A DNA stretch of 64,000 nt from an uncultured Clostridium sp. (GTDB taxonomy: Bacteria; Bacillota; Clostridia; Clostridiales; Clostridiaceae), in contig NZ_CAMQZG010000013.1 in assembly GCF_947039605.1 (NCBI RefSeq), positions 16,887 to 80,886 of the forward strand, written 5' to 3'. How positions within the stretch are numbered: position 1 is the first letter of the stretch; each line of letters starts with the position of its first letter. Both the position numbers and the translations under genes were made by a program. Of this stretch, positions 44,286 to 53,471 are shown piece by piece. Below the pieces are notes generated by a model. It was not told the origin of the DNA. It ran no database searches and was given only the letters and a program-made list of their open reading frames with translations.

Positions 44286-45293
44286 TTATCTTGGTATTAA
44301 ACCAATTTTCTTTTGAACTTTTCTAAGTGTTTTTGTTGCTATATAATTAGCTTTTTCTGCACCAGCTTTATATATAGTTTCAAGTTCTTTTTTATTTGAA
44401 AGAAGATCTCTTACTCTTATTTGTACTGGCTCAAGTTCTCCTACTATTATCTCAGCAACATCTTTTTTAAAGTCTGCATAGCCTTTTCCTACATACCTTG
44501 CAACAATTTCTTCTGGGCTAGCCCCTTGTATTGTTGAAACTATATTAATAAGATTTTTAACCCCTGGCTGTTCATCTGTATAGTTTACAACCCCTACACT
44601 ATCTGTCACAGCTCTTGAAATTTTCTTTCTAATAACTGTTGGTTCATCCATTAGTAGTATTGAAGCATTTGGATTTTCTTCTGACTTAGACATTTTTCTT
44701 GTTGGATCTTGAAGGTCCATTATTTTTGCTCCAGCTTTTGGTGTATACCCATCTGGGATTTGGAATGTCGGACTATATGCCCCATTAAATCTTGTTGCTA
44801 TATCTCTAGCAAGTTCAAGATGTTGTCTTTGGTCTATACCTACTGGAACTAAATCTGTTTGGTATGCAAGTATATCTGCTGCCATAAGAACTGGATAATT
44901 AAATAGTCCTGCACTTATTGATTCACCTGAATCTACTGCTTTTTGTGATTTATCTTTATACTGTGTCATTCTACTAAGCTCACCCATATATGAGTTGCAT
45001 GTTAGAAGCCATGATAATTCAGCATGTGCTGGCACATGTGATTGTATGAATAGTGTGTTGTTCTCTACATCTATTCCTGATGCTATGTAAATAGCTAATA
45101 TCTCTAAAGTTCTTTTTCTAAGCTCTGCTGGTGTTTGCTTAACAGTTATTGCATGAAGGTCTACAACACAGTAGTAACATTCATAATCATCTTGAAGTTT
45201 TACCCATGATTTGATAGCTCCTAGATAATTTCCAATTGTTAAGTCTCCTGAAGGTTTAATTCCACTAAATATAACCTTTTTCTTTTCTTCCAT
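44286..45293 (-). CDS. trpS: Tryptophanyl-tRNA synthetase
   Basis: 335 aa, class Ic TrpRS of usual length. FSGIKPSGDLTIGNYLGAI carries the TIGN form of HIGH, and RKMSKSEENP (~residue 200) is an intact KMSKS. YYCVVDLHAITV and the DLVPVGIDQRQHLEL stretch are family-typical. It charges tRNA-Trp. No T-box is found upstream; instead two perfect hairpins (45326-45350 and 45354-45384) lie in the short leader. Confidence 0.97.
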   Translation of the reverse strand: MEEKKKVIFSGIKPSGDLTIGNYLGAIKSWVKLQDDYECYYCVVDLHAITVKQTPAELRKRTLEILAIYIASGIDVENNTLFIQSHVPAHAELSWLLTCNSYMGELSRMTQYKDKSQKAVDSGESISAGLFNYPVLMAADILAYQTDLVPVGIDQRQHLELARDIATRFNGAYSPTFQIPDGYTPKAGAKIMDLQDPTRKMSKSEENPNASILLMDEPTVIRKKISRAVTDSVGVVNYTDEQPGVKNLINIVSTIQGASPEEIVARYVGKGYADFKKDVAEIIVGELEPVQIRVRDLLSNKKELETIYKAGAEKANYIATKTLRKVQKKIGLIPR

Positions 45294-45680
45294 TGAGATA
45301 ATTCTCCTTTCATTATTAAAACTTTACTTTGCATAATATTCTTGCAAAGTATGCCTATGACTATTTTACTCTACTTTTCATAGGTTTATTACCCTTTATA
45401 GTATACCTTATATATTAACACAATTTAATAGTTTTTTAATACGTTATCATAACAAATTCCAAACACAGATTATAATATTATTTTATTATTTTTAATTTTG
45501 AATGTTCCTTTTATATTTTCCATTTTACATACAAAAAAATTTTCTTATAAAAATATTCAACTTTTACTTTTTCCCCTTATTTATTAACCGTTTATAAATT
45601 TTTCTTATAAATCAAAATAAATCTATAAACAAATCCTTATAAAAAAAATCAAAATATCAAAATTCATTTGGCACATTTAC
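45294..45680. other. Divergent intergenic region trpS / deoD
   Basis: Very AT-rich. On the trpS side there are two perfect hairpins: ACTTTGCA/TGCAAAGT (45326-45350) and CCTATGA/TCATAGG (45354-45384). They would sit in the trpS mRNA leader or act as operators. Nothing else is recognised. Confidence 0.45.
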
Positions 45681-45709
45681 TTGTATCCGTTTACAAAAAA
45701 GGGTAATAT
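45681..45709 (+). promoter_or_regulatory. Predicted promoter of deoD
   Basis: TTGTAT (45681-45686) and TAATAT (45704-45709) with a 17-bp spacer, 43 bases before the start codon. Confidence 0.6.
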
Positions 45710-45751
45710 AGACCTATAGAAATCAACGAAATAAAAAGGAGCGTCATACAT

Positions 45752-46459
45752 ATGAGTTTACACATAGAAGCAAAAGAAGGTCAAATAGCAGAAACAGTAT
45801 TACTTCCAGGAGATCCACTTAGAGCTAAGTTTATAGCTGATACTTTCCTTGAAGATGTAGTTTGTTACAACAATATCAGAGGAATGCTTGGATTCACAGG
45901 AACATACAAAGGCAAAAAAATATCAGTTCAAGGAACTGGAATGGGTATGCCATCAATAACTATCTATGCAACTGAGCTTGTTAAAGATTATGGTGTTAAA
46001 AACCTTATAAGAATAGGTACAGCAGGTGCTATCAATAAAGACGTTAAATTAAGAGATTTAATAATCGGAATTTCAGCTCATACTGATTCAGGTATGAACA
46101 ATCATATATTCAAAGGTGCTAACTTTGCACCAACAGCTAGTTTTAAATTAGCTAGTCTTGCATATAATAGTGCAGTTAAACATGGTATAGAACCAAGAAT
46201 GGAGAGTTTATTCACTTCAGATTCATTCTACAACCATTATTTAGAAAACTATGATATGTGGGCAAAAGTTGGAACTACAGCAGTAGAAATGGAAGCAGCT
46301 GGTTTATACACAGTAGCAGCTTTATACGGAGCTAACGCTCTAGCTATGGTTACAATAAGTGACCATATCATAACAGGTGAGGCAGTGCCTCCAGCTGAAA
46401 GACAAACAACTTTCCTTCAAATGATGGAAGTTGCTTTAGATGCAGCAATAGAACTTTAA
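45752..46459 (+). CDS. deoD: Purine-nucleoside phosphorylase, DeoD type
   Basis: 235 aa, the hexameric bacterial PNP length. Motifs include [13 protein letters not shown] at the N-terminus, GTGMGMPS (phosphate site), IRIGTAGAI, and EMEAAGLY near residue 180 for nucleoside binding. DHIITGE closes the active site. It cleaves purine (deoxy)nucleosides to base and sugar-1-phosphate in the cytoplasm for salvage. AAGGAGCG precedes the ATG. It is monocistronic with a strong terminator. Confidence 0.97.
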   Translation: MSLHIEAKEGQIAETVLLPGDPLRAKFIADTFLEDVVCYNNIRGMLGFTGTYKGKKISVQGTGMGMPSITIYATELVKDYGVKNLIRIGTAGAINKDVKLRDLIIGISAHTDSGMNNHIFKGANFAPTASFKLASLAYNSAVKHGIEPRMESLFTSDSFYNHYLENYDMWAKVGTTAVEMEAAGLYTVAALYGANALAMVTISDHIITGEAVPPAERQTTFLQMMEVALDAAIEL

Positions 46460-46498
46460 GAAATTAATTAAACACTTATTTTTTCCATTAAGTGTAAA

Positions 46499-46535
46499 GA
46501 ACGCAAAGTATTTAAATACTTTGCGTTCTTTTATT
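46499..46535. terminator. Bidirectional terminator deoD / DUF4179 gene
   Basis: AGAACGCAAAGTATT pairs perfectly with AATACTTTGCGTTCT, followed by Ts. Confidence 0.92.
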
Positions 46536-46545
46536 ATTTATTAAA

Positions 46546-47823
46546 TTATTTTACTTTAACTATTATTGGCTCTATTTCTTTTAAAATAGGCTCATCTTTA
46601 TCTACTACAATATTTTTATTAGTATTATGAGTTACTACTGGAATTAATTTTACTGTATCACCTGTAATTTTCCCTTCATAACTTCTTGTTACAGGTACAT
46701 CAGCCCAATTCTCTACCTGCCCCATAGATATTTTTCCACCACCAACATCTGTAAGTCTTGTTCCATCTTCATTCTCAATTCTAAACTTAGTTATTTTATA
46801 ATCTTTATCCTTGTGACTTCCATAGTTGTATATTAGCTCTACTTTTCCATCTGGATAAGCAATTAATTCTTGAACTATTGAATCTCTCATTCCCTCAGCC
46901 TTATAGGAATGATTTATCGGTATATATTTAACTGCACTTTTTTTCCTTGTTGCTTTTAATGGTATATTTAAAACTTTTTTCTTTGCACCTACTGCATAAT
47001 TGTGCAAACTCAGCTTAGAAAGTTCAATTTCTAAATTTAATTCTTTTTTACCAAGTACTTCTTCTTCAATTCTTATTTCAGTTTCACTTTCATAACAACT
47101 TTCACTAATTTCTTTTGACTCCCCTGATTGATCACTATAAAAGGCTTCTTTAATATTATAAGATGTATCAGCTTGTATCCTTTTATTTATAAAGTCCGCA
47201 TCTGACATTCCCCACTCATAATACTCCTTTACTTTTAAAACACCTTCAACATTTAATCCCTGTCCATCTCCATTTTCTTTTACATATTCTAACTCCTCTA
47301 AAATATTTTTATTTTCATAAATTTTCTTATAAAGATTAGTTTGATATTCATCATCAAAGCTTCCACTACCCGAAAGAGTAATATTATCTAAACTAACATT
47401 TGCATCTTCATGTTTCGTATCTAACTTCCAATCTTCTAATTTTATATTGCTACTATCAACTCTTTCTTTGATTTTTATAATTCCTGGAATACTTGTATCA
47501 ATATCAAAAGTTATTTCAACTCCCATATGCTCCATTTTATAAGTAGCCTCAAAACTTTCTGTTCCATCTTCTAAAACTATATTATAATTTCTAGTTTTAA
47601 ATACTTCTCTGATTTTTTGGATTGTTGCTTCAACATACTCTGGATTCGAAACTACAAAACCTGTTGAAACTGCAAAAGCTAGCCCTGCTGCAATAGCTAC
47701 TTTCTTTCCTCTTTTACTTTTCTTGTTTTTTTCTTTATAAGCTTTATCTACTGTGTTTTTTATTCTCTCATCAAAATTATCTGGAAGTTTTATTTTATCT
47801 ATATCATTATTATTAAATCCCAT
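46546..47823 (-). CDS. DUF4179 membrane protein, probable anti-sigma factor
   Basis: 425 aa. A cytoplasmic N-terminus of ~45 residues, short basic run KKSKRGKK, and one membrane segment (~47-66) precede a large outer domain. DUF4179 proteins are encoded directly after ECF sigma factors, as here (one base between the genes). The cytoplasmic part would bind the sigma factor while the outer domain senses cell-envelope conditions. The MGFNNNDIDKIKLPDNFDERI start fits the family. Confidence 0.82.
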   Translation of the reverse strand: MGFNNNDIDKIKLPDNFDERIKNTVDKAYKEKNKKSKRGKKVAIAAGLAFAVSTGFVVSNPEYVEATIQKIREVFKTRNYNIVLEDGTESFEATYKMEHMGVEITFDIDTSIPGIIKIKERVDSSNIKLEDWKLDTKHEDANVSLDNITLSGSGSFDDEYQTNLYKKIYENKNILEELEYVKENGDGQGLNVEGVLKVKEYYEWGMSDADFINKRIQADTSYNIKEAFYSDQSGESKEISESCYESETEIRIEEEVLGKKELNLEIELSKLSLHNYAVGAKKKVLNIPLKATRKKSAVKYIPINHSYKAEGMRDSIVQELIAYPDGKVELIYNYGSHKDKDYKITKFRIENEDGTRLTDVGGGKISMGQVENWADVPVTRSYEGKITGDTVKLIPVVTHNTNKNIVVDKDEPILKEIEPIIVKVK

Positions 47824-47824
47824 A

Positions 47825-48340
47825 CTAAACCCCTCCTAAAATTACTCTAAGTTTTTTAAGTGTTCTATTTAAACCACTTTTCACAGTACCCTCTGGCACA
47901 TTATTTACCCTTGAAATTTCTTTAACGCTCATATCATCAATATACCTTTTAAGTATCAAATCTCTTTCTCTATCATTTAAAGTATTTATAGCTTTATACA
48001 CTTCACTGTCCTCTTCTAATACCTTATCTTCATATGTTAATTTATTTTCAAATTCACTTATTTCTACTATGTTATCCCTTTTTAATTTCTTTAAATTATT
48101 TTTGCATGTATTCACCACTATCGTTGCCATCCAAGAATTGAATGTTTTATCACACTTACACTTATCTAGTGCCTTAATAGCCTTAACTATTGAATCTGAA
48201 AGTGCATCCATAGCATCATTCTCATTCTTCATATACATAAACGATATTCTATATAACTTCCCCTTAATTGGCTCTATTAACTGATTAAAACTATCAGCAT
48301 CACCCTTTTGAGCCTTCTTAAAAATTAAACTTTCTGTCAT
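47825..48340 (-). CDS. ECF-type RNA polymerase sigma factor
   Basis: 171 aa with only sigma-2 and sigma-4 regions. Region 2 contains ISFMYMKNENDAMDALSDS (~residues 33-51), and region 4 contains LNDRERDLILKRYIDDMS...EGTVKSGLNRTLKKL (~115-165). It lies one base before the DUF4179 gene, its likely anti-sigma partner. It would direct an envelope-stress regulon; its own promoter and targets cannot be read from this window. Confidence 0.92.
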   Translation of the reverse strand: MTESLIFKKAQKGDADSFNQLIEPIKGKLYRISFMYMKNENDAMDALSDSIVKAIKALDKCKCDKTFNSWMATIVVNTCKNNLKKLKRDNIVEISEFENKLTYEDKVLEEDSEVYKAINTLNDRERDLILKRYIDDMSVKEISRVNNVPEGTVKSGLNRTLKKLRVILGGV

Positions 48341-48525
48341 TATTTTTATCCCCCTTTAAAGCGCTTCATACATAAGACAATTAACTCTATAAAAACGTTC
48401 CATAATTTCAAAACTTTTTTTACAATAAAAAAAAGATTATATCTTTATACTGATATAACCCTTGTATTATTTATATGTTACCTATAAAATATGAAACCCT
48501 TATTGCTAAGTTAATAACTTAATGA

Positions 48526-48560
48526 AAAAGGGATTTCTCATATTATAAGAAATCCCTTTT
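48526..48560 (-). terminator. Terminator of the Rpn-tail gene
   Basis: AAAAGGGATTTCT pairs with AGAAATCCCTTTT, followed by T-rich sequence on the minus strand. Confidence 0.85.
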
Positions 48561-48567
48561 AACTAAT

Positions 48568-49542
48568 TTATTTAATTTCACTTTTTCTTAATTCTCTAAC
48601 CTCTATAATTGAAAGACCTGTTTTCATTGATATTGTTTCATCATCTAAAACATCTAAAAGATTTTTAGCAACTTCAAGTTTTGCTTCTACTTTACCTTTT
48701 TCTTTCCCCTGTTCTATACCTTGCTCTCTTGCTGAATATAATGCATTAGCTTCATCATGCATTGCTTTTTGTCTCATTTCATACATTGCTCTTTGTTTTT
48801 TATTTTCAAGTTCTCTCTCACTAAAAACAACCTTAGCTATTTTAATTTCTGTTGCTTTTATACTTACAGGCTTTGCCTTTATAAAACACAGTTCATCTTC
48901 ATTATTTAAATTTATATTATCTAAATCATCCCAATCATCTACTTTAAATTCATATACTTCTTTTCCTAGTAATGAATCTATAGATTTTCTAGAAATAGCA
49001 AGACCTAATGATTGAACAAGCTCTTTGTTACATCTTCTAAGTTTTGTTAGGTATGCTGACAATACCCATCTAGACATTGGTAATGCTTCTTTTGATATTT
49101 TACTTGCTACCTCAAAATCAAAAAACATGTAAGGATGTATAGTTAGCTCTTCTTCCTGATCACAAAAAAATCTAACAGACCCTCTAAATTTTTTAGATGA
49201 TTTCTCCATATAACTATCAACTGATTTAATATTAGGTTCTGTATTGTTTATAAGATTAATTGCATCTAATATAGATTTACTTATTTCTTTACACTCTATA
49301 AATCTAAGTTCATCTTTAACTTGAACAATCCCATCTACTGCTGATACTGTCGACAATATTACATCATTAATATCTTTAACTTTTAATGTATCTGGCTTAT
49401 AAACATATGGAAAGTCTCCTCTTATTTCATCATAACCACCTAAACTTTTTAAAGATGTAATTGTTGAGTCTTCCGGCATAGCTGCCTCTCCAAACTCAAT
49501 ATAAGGAACATTAATTTTTTCTAATTCTTTATAATAATCCAT
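48568..49542 (-). CDS. Protein of unknown function with Rpn/transposase-like C-terminal tail
   Basis: 324 aa. The last ~60 residues (SAREQGIEQGKEKGKVEAKL, then a helix and SIIEVRELRKSEIK) look like the tail of Rpn-type PD-(D/E)XK recombination nucleases. The first 240 residues do not match the usual Rpn N-terminus, and I cannot place the PD...(D/E)xK residues with certainty. The start codon follows directly on the structured leader shared with tyrS. Upstream on the same strand is an ATPase gene, so the two may form a cassette. Confidence 0.5.
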   Translation of the reverse strand: MDYYKELEKINVPYIEFGEAAMPEDSTITSLKSLGGYDEIRGDFPYVYKPDTLKVKDINDVILSTVSAVDGIVQVKDELRFIECKEISKSILDAINLINNTEPNIKSVDSYMEKSSKKFRGSVRFFCDQEEELTIHPYMFFDFEVASKISKEALPMSRWVLSAYLTKLRRCNKELVQSLGLAISRKSIDSLLGKEVYEFKVDDWDDLDNINLNNEDELCFIKAKPVSIKATEIKIAKVVFSERELENKKQRAMYEMRQKAMHDEANALYSAREQGIEQGKEKGKVEAKLEVAKNLLDVLDDETISMKTGLSIIEVRELRKSEIK

Positions 49543-49544
49543 TT

Positions 49545-49687
49545 TACCTGCTACTTAAAATACAGACAAAAGTGTCCATATCAAGAATTTTACTGCTTCT
49601 TAGTCCCTTGTTTCATATACACTACTCCAATTTGATATAGAACTCCACAGTCTTTAGATCCCGACTAGCCATCGGTACTTAAGTAGC
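49545..49687 (-). promoter_or_regulatory. Candidate structured RNA leader, copy upstream of the Rpn-tail gene
   Basis: Same element as 25103-25236: conserved GTACCGATGGCTAGTCGGGA, GACTGTGGAG, GAAGCAGTAA and AAGTAGCAGGTA, ending two bases before the ATG. Here GCTACTTAA (49679-49687, minus strand) and TTAAGTAGC (49550-49558) close it with a perfect 9-bp stem. The hairpin ATATGGACA-CTTT-TGTCTGTAT is paired only as minus-strand RNA through G-U pairs. Confidence 0.62.
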
Positions 49688-49723
49688 TTACCCCTTTCTT
49701 TCTTTTTTATTCTTTTAGCTAAT

Positions 49724-49760
49724 TCTAAACACACTTTTTTTGATTCGAAAGTATGTTTAG
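49724..49760. other. Inverted repeat between ATPase gene and RNA leader
   Basis: CTAAACAtACTTT pairs with AAAGTGTGTTTAG. There is no T-run after it on the minus strand, so an attenuator or mRNA-end structure is only a possibility. Confidence 0.4.
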
Positions 49761-49809
49761 ATGCTTTTATACCTATTTATCTATAAATTTGCTAACTATT
49801 TATATGCTC

Positions 49810-50775
49810 CTAATAAAGTCCAAGTATTGGTTTAGATAAAAAATCTAACGCATCTTCATATGCTACTTCAATAAATTTGACACCTTGCTCTCCTTTAGAA
49901 GATAAATAATATTTAGTGCTTTGAACATCACTATATTTAATCATAAATGGACTATGCGTTGTATACATTATGTTATAACTTCTATTACTTAAAATTGCTG
50001 CTATTTTTCCTTGTAACCTCGGATTGATTCCATTTTCTGGCTCATCAATAAAAATATGTGATGTATCTCCTTGTAGTGTCCCTGATTTTTCTATGTTTTT
50101 TAAAACATTTTGCAGTCTAATACCATTACCTACAAGTTGAACATTCCTATATTCTCCTGCATCTTTAAGTAACACATTATTTTTCTCATCAATTATTAAA
50201 TCATTATTAGATTCTTTAATACTACCTTTTCCAGTCCAATTATCTATTCCATTAGTTTGTCCTATAAAAATTGCCTGTAACATTACCTTATCATATGCCA
50301 TACATGTAGAGTCTGATAAGGTAGCAATACCATTTAAGCCTGTTGGAGTCCCTGATGCTATACTTTTATAATTATCTAATATACTAGTAGATGATAAATA
50401 TAAAACTGTTGCTCTAAAGAATTCAAATTGATTAGCTGTTATATTAACTTTGGGTTCATCTAAATTAACTGAAATAACAAGTTTATCATCACAATATAAT
50501 TCAACCAAAGTTTCATTTGTAAATAACCTAGCTATTGGCTCTCCAAATGTTTCTATAAAATCTCTTCCTATAATTTGCAAACTTTTATTATCATCAATAT
50601 TATCTGCACCATTTGTATATAGGTATATATTTTGCAATGATTTTAACATAGTATATCCAAGTTTCATTAACATAGATTTAGATGTACTGTTATAACCAAT
50701 AATTATAGATTTTGTCGTTAAATCAACATTCGCTTCTTCTATATCTAAAAAGTTTTTCACTTTTAATATCAACAT
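49810..50775 (-). CDS. AAA/ABC-like ATPase with degenerate P-loop (OLD/RecF-like)
   Basis: 321 aa. It begins MLILKVKNFLDIEEANVDL, the opening strands of RecF/OLD-like ATPases. The P-loop reads GYNSTSKS, with Ser where Walker A has Gly. A signature-like LVGNGIRLQN and an intact Walker B SHIFIDEPENGINP are present, followed by the switch histidine TTHSPF. No TOPRIM nuclease domain follows, unlike OLD. Such ATPases pair with nucleases in defence systems. The next gene downstream, after the RNA leader, has an Rpn-like tail. Function is inferred only. Confidence 0.65.
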   Translation of the reverse strand: MLILKVKNFLDIEEANVDLTTKSIIIGYNSTSKSMLMKLGYTMLKSLQNIYLYTNGADNIDDNKSLQIIGRDFIETFGEPIARLFTNETLVELYCDDKLVISVNLDEPKVNITANQFEFFRATVLYLSSTSILDNYKSIASGTPTGLNGIATLSDSTCMAYDKVMLQAIFIGQTNGIDNWTGKGSIKESNNDLIIDEKNNVLLKDAGEYRNVQLVGNGIRLQNVLKNIEKSGTLQGDTSHIFIDEPENGINPRLQGKIAAILSNRSYNIMYTTHSPFMIKYSDVQSTKYYLSSKGEQGVKFIEVAYEDALDFLSKPILGLY

Positions 50776-50912
50776 ATTTATCTACTCCCTCACACATCAA
50801 ATAGGCTAACCTACTTAACTCTTTATTTATACTCTTATTATAATTATAGCAAAGTTTTTGTTATTCTAATCATTTAGTTATATAAAATTTCTTCTTAAAT
50901 CTATTTTTTCAC

Positions 50913-52058
50913 TTATTGATAATTTAATTTTCTTATCTCACCATATACTCTATCAATATCTTCTTTAGTGTGCGAACTCATTAAGCATACTCTAAGAATT
51001 GCCTCACCTTTTCTTACTGTTGGATATCTTATTGCTGGTATACAGATACCCTCTTCTAAAAGTTTATTGCTTATCTCTACTGCTTTTTTTTCATCACCTA
51101 TTAGAATTTTTATTATTGCACTCTCGCATATCAAATCTTCAAATAAATTTTTAAACTTCTGATTAAAGTATTCTATATTCTCTCTAAGACTTTTATTTAA
51201 ATCTTCACTTTCCATTATCTCTAGTGATTTTATACTTGCCATACATAGTGAGGCTGCTATAGATGTTGAATAAATAAACCCTCTTGCTCTATTCTTTAGA
51301 AACTCTACTATATGTTTATCTCCACTTATAAAGCCACCTTCTGTCCCTATTGCTTTACTCAGTGTTCCCATATAAATATCAATTTCTTTATTTATATTAA
51401 AGTGACTTAATATCCCTCTACCTTTTTCACCTACAACTCCAATTCCATGTGCATCATCTACCATAGTTTTTGCATTATACTTTTTAGCAAGTTTAACTAT
51501 TTTATCAAGCGGACTTATATCTCCACTCATGCTAAATACGCCTTCTGTTATTATAAGTTTATTTTCTGCTGTGTTTTCTTTTAATTTTTTTTCTAAATCT
51601 TCTATATTATTATGTTTAAATACTACTATTTTAGCTTTTGATAATCTACACCCATCTATTATACTTGCATGGTTAAGTTCATCACTAAATATAATATAAC
51701 TCTCATCACATATAGCTTGCAATGTTGTTATATTAGCAGTATATCCACTATTAAAAACTATTGTATCTTCTCTATCAAAAAACTTTGAAAGCTTCTCCTC
51801 AAGTTCTCTATGTACATTATAACTTCCAGTTGTAAGTCTTGAACCACCTGTCCCAACTCCATATAATTCTATCCCTTTTATAGCTTCTTCTTTTAATTCT
51901 TTTCTATTAGCTAGTGCAAGATAATTATTAGATGCCATAAGTAGCATTTCTTTTCCTTCTATTATAATATTTTTTTCTTGTGGTGATTCTAGGTATTTAA
52001 GTTTTCTTAGAAGATTATTTTCTTTTATACTTTCTAACTTTTGTTTTAAATCATCCAT
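50913..52058 (-). CDS. bioF: 8-amino-7-oxononanoate synthase
   Basis: 381 aa, a PLP-dependent alpha-oxoamine synthase. It has NYLALANRKELKEE, GVGTGGSRLTTG, the TMVDDAHGIGVVGE aspartate-histidine stretch and the PLP lysine in GTLSKAIGTEGGF (~residue 235). In biotin synthesis it joins pimeloyl-CoA with alanine. Its start overlaps bioW by 8 bases, consistent with BioW making the pimeloyl-CoA it uses. Other alpha-oxoamine synthases look alike, but the context settles the call. Confidence 0.95.
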   Translation of the reverse strand: MDDLKQKLESIKENNLLRKLKYLESPQEKNIIIEGKEMLLMASNNYLALANRKELKEEAIKGIELYGVGTGGSRLTTGSYNVHRELEEKLSKFFDREDTIVFNSGYTANITTLQAICDESYIIFSDELNHASIIDGCRLSKAKIVVFKHNNIEDLEKKLKENTAENKLIITEGVFSMSGDISPLDKIVKLAKKYNAKTMVDDAHGIGVVGEKGRGILSHFNINKEIDIYMGTLSKAIGTEGGFISGDKHIVEFLKNRARGFIYSTSIAASLCMASIKSLEIMESEDLNKSLRENIEYFNQKFKNLFEDLICESAIIKILIGDEKKAVEISNKLLEEGICIPAIRYPTVRKGEAILRVCLMSSHTKEDIDRVYGEIRKLNYQ

Positions 52059-52842
52059 TTAATCCACACTCCATTAATTTTTCTATATCAACACTCTCAT
52101 TAATCTTTATATTATCTCTAACTATAACTCTTTGCTTTTCTAAATAATTTATAGACTCCTCTAACTTGCCTTTTGATGAATCATATAAAAATACTCTACC
52201 ACCATTTGAACTTCCTTTTTCTTTTAAATGGTCAAATCTAACATAACCAAATTCTTTAGTAGCCACATAACCCGCTGTATAATCAGGGTCATCTGAGTAA
52301 CATATCTCACCTATAATTTGTGGGCATCCCATAACCTTAGTTGCAAGAACTAAAGCTTCTATAAAGTGCGTATTATACTTTTGTGACTTAATTAGTCCCT
52401 TTGCATCTCTGTTTTCTAAATCCATATAAGTAACTCTTATCCCCCTAGATTTGTCCTTTTCTAATCTTTTCATAGAAGCTATATCTAGTAAAACTGCACC
52501 TCTCATATCTTTAATACTATATAAAATATCTACTGCCTTATTCACTTTATCTGAATCAATCCCTATATCTCTAAGAATTTTTTTTACACCTATAAATCCT
52601 TCTTCCTTATTACAAACATTTATAGTTGTAGCCTCAAGTGGCTCTAAATATTCTATATTTTCACTTTCAACCTTTTCTATTTTTATATTTATAAAATCTG
52701 CACTCCCTTTAGAATGTTCAAGTGACCTTTTTATAAGAGCATTTACAACATCCTCAAGCTTATCTTTAGTAACAATATTCTCTGCACCCGATATATGAGC
52801 CTCTTCTTTTGAACCTCTCATTTTCACACTATATAATTCCAT
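52051..52842 (-). CDS. bioW: 6-carboxyhexanoate-CoA ligase (pimeloyl-CoA synthetase)
   Basis: 263 aa from the ATG giving MELYSVKMRGSKEEAHISGAE, the normal BioW N-terminus; a TTG five codons upstream is less likely. HISGAE, RGIRVTYMDLENR, KVMGCPQIIGEICYSDDPDYT and GYVRFDHLKEKGSSNGGRVF are the conserved blocks. It activates pimelate to pimeloyl-CoA with ATP. The bioW-bioF pair is a separate unit from bioB-bioD-bioA, with one unrelated gene in between. The palindromes of the bioB promoter are not found upstream of this gene. Confidence 0.95.
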   Translation of the reverse strand: MELYSVKMRGSKEEAHISGAENIVTKDKLEDVVNALIKRSLEHSKGSADFINIKIEKVESENIEYLEPLEATTINVCNKEEGFIGVKKILRDIGIDSDKVNKAVDILYSIKDMRGAVLLDIASMKRLEKDKSRGIRVTYMDLENRDAKGLIKSQKYNTHFIEALVLATKVMGCPQIIGEICYSDDPDYTAGYVATKEFGYVRFDHLKEKGSSNGGRVFLYDSSKGKLEESINYLEKQRVIVRDNIKINESVDIEKLMECGLNG

Positions 52843-53018
52843 ACACTCACTTCCCAACTTTACTAATTAAAAAAGACTCTTTTTCACCTCTTTATATTAA
52901 TTTTTTCTTACTTCATATTCTTTCAATAGCCTATTAATACTTCCCTTATATCTCCTTGTTAAACTTTGTATTAGCTATTTATTTATAGCTAAAATTTTAT
53001 TTATTATTAGGAGGTTTT

Positions 53019-53414
53019 ATGCCAAATAAACATGATAACTTTGGTGATATTTTCTTTGGATTTATACTTAGCTTCGCATTATTTATCCTTTGGGTTATTT
53101 CTATATCTTTAACTTCTGATATTCCAGTAGTTATTAGTAAATCAAACATTATTGGAATGTCTATATTATTTGTAGCATTAACTATTATCTACGTTTTCTA
53201 CACATTTAGCTCAAAGCAAAATTTAGTTAACTTAGTCTTTTTAGCTATACCTTTATTCCTTAGCATTGGTAGTCTTTCTAATCTACAATTTTTTATAGAA
53301 CTCGCACCAATGAAAATAACTAATTTTATATGCGCAGCATTACCTAGTTTAATATTCTTTATTAAATATCTTATAAATATAAAAAGGGCTTTACTAAAAA
53401 AATCTAACGCCTAA
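53019..53414 (+). CDS. Small integral membrane protein inserted in the biotin cluster
   Basis: 131 aa, four hydrophobic segments and a basic C-terminal tail (NIKRALLKKSNA), behind an ideal TAGGAGG site. It lies on the opposite strand between bioA and bioW. It is not recognised as a biotin gene (not BioY: too short and without its motifs). No function is assigned. Confidence 0.6.
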   Translation: MPNKHDNFGDIFFGFILSFALFILWVISISLTSDIPVVISKSNIIGMSILFVALTIIYVFYTFSSKQNLVNLVFLAIPLFLSIGSLSNLQFFIELAPMKITNFICAALPSLIFFIKYLINIKRALLKKSNA

Positions 53415-53440
53415 ATATTTGATAATATATCATATACATA

Positions 53441-53466
53441 GGGGCTTAACTTTTAAAGTAGCCCTT
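53441..53466 (+). terminator. Terminator between the small membrane gene and bioA
   Basis: GGGGCTtACTT-type stem pairing with AAGTaGCCC, followed by T6. It ends six bases before the convergent bioA stop. Confidence 0.75.
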
Positions 53467-53471
53467 TTTTA

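Noticed and set aside
49545..49687. Reading the shared leader as an IS200/IS605 end or omega-RNA
   Set aside because: No tnpA/tnpB-like frame adjoins either copy, and both copies end at a fixed short distance from a start codon. A mobile origin is still not excluded.
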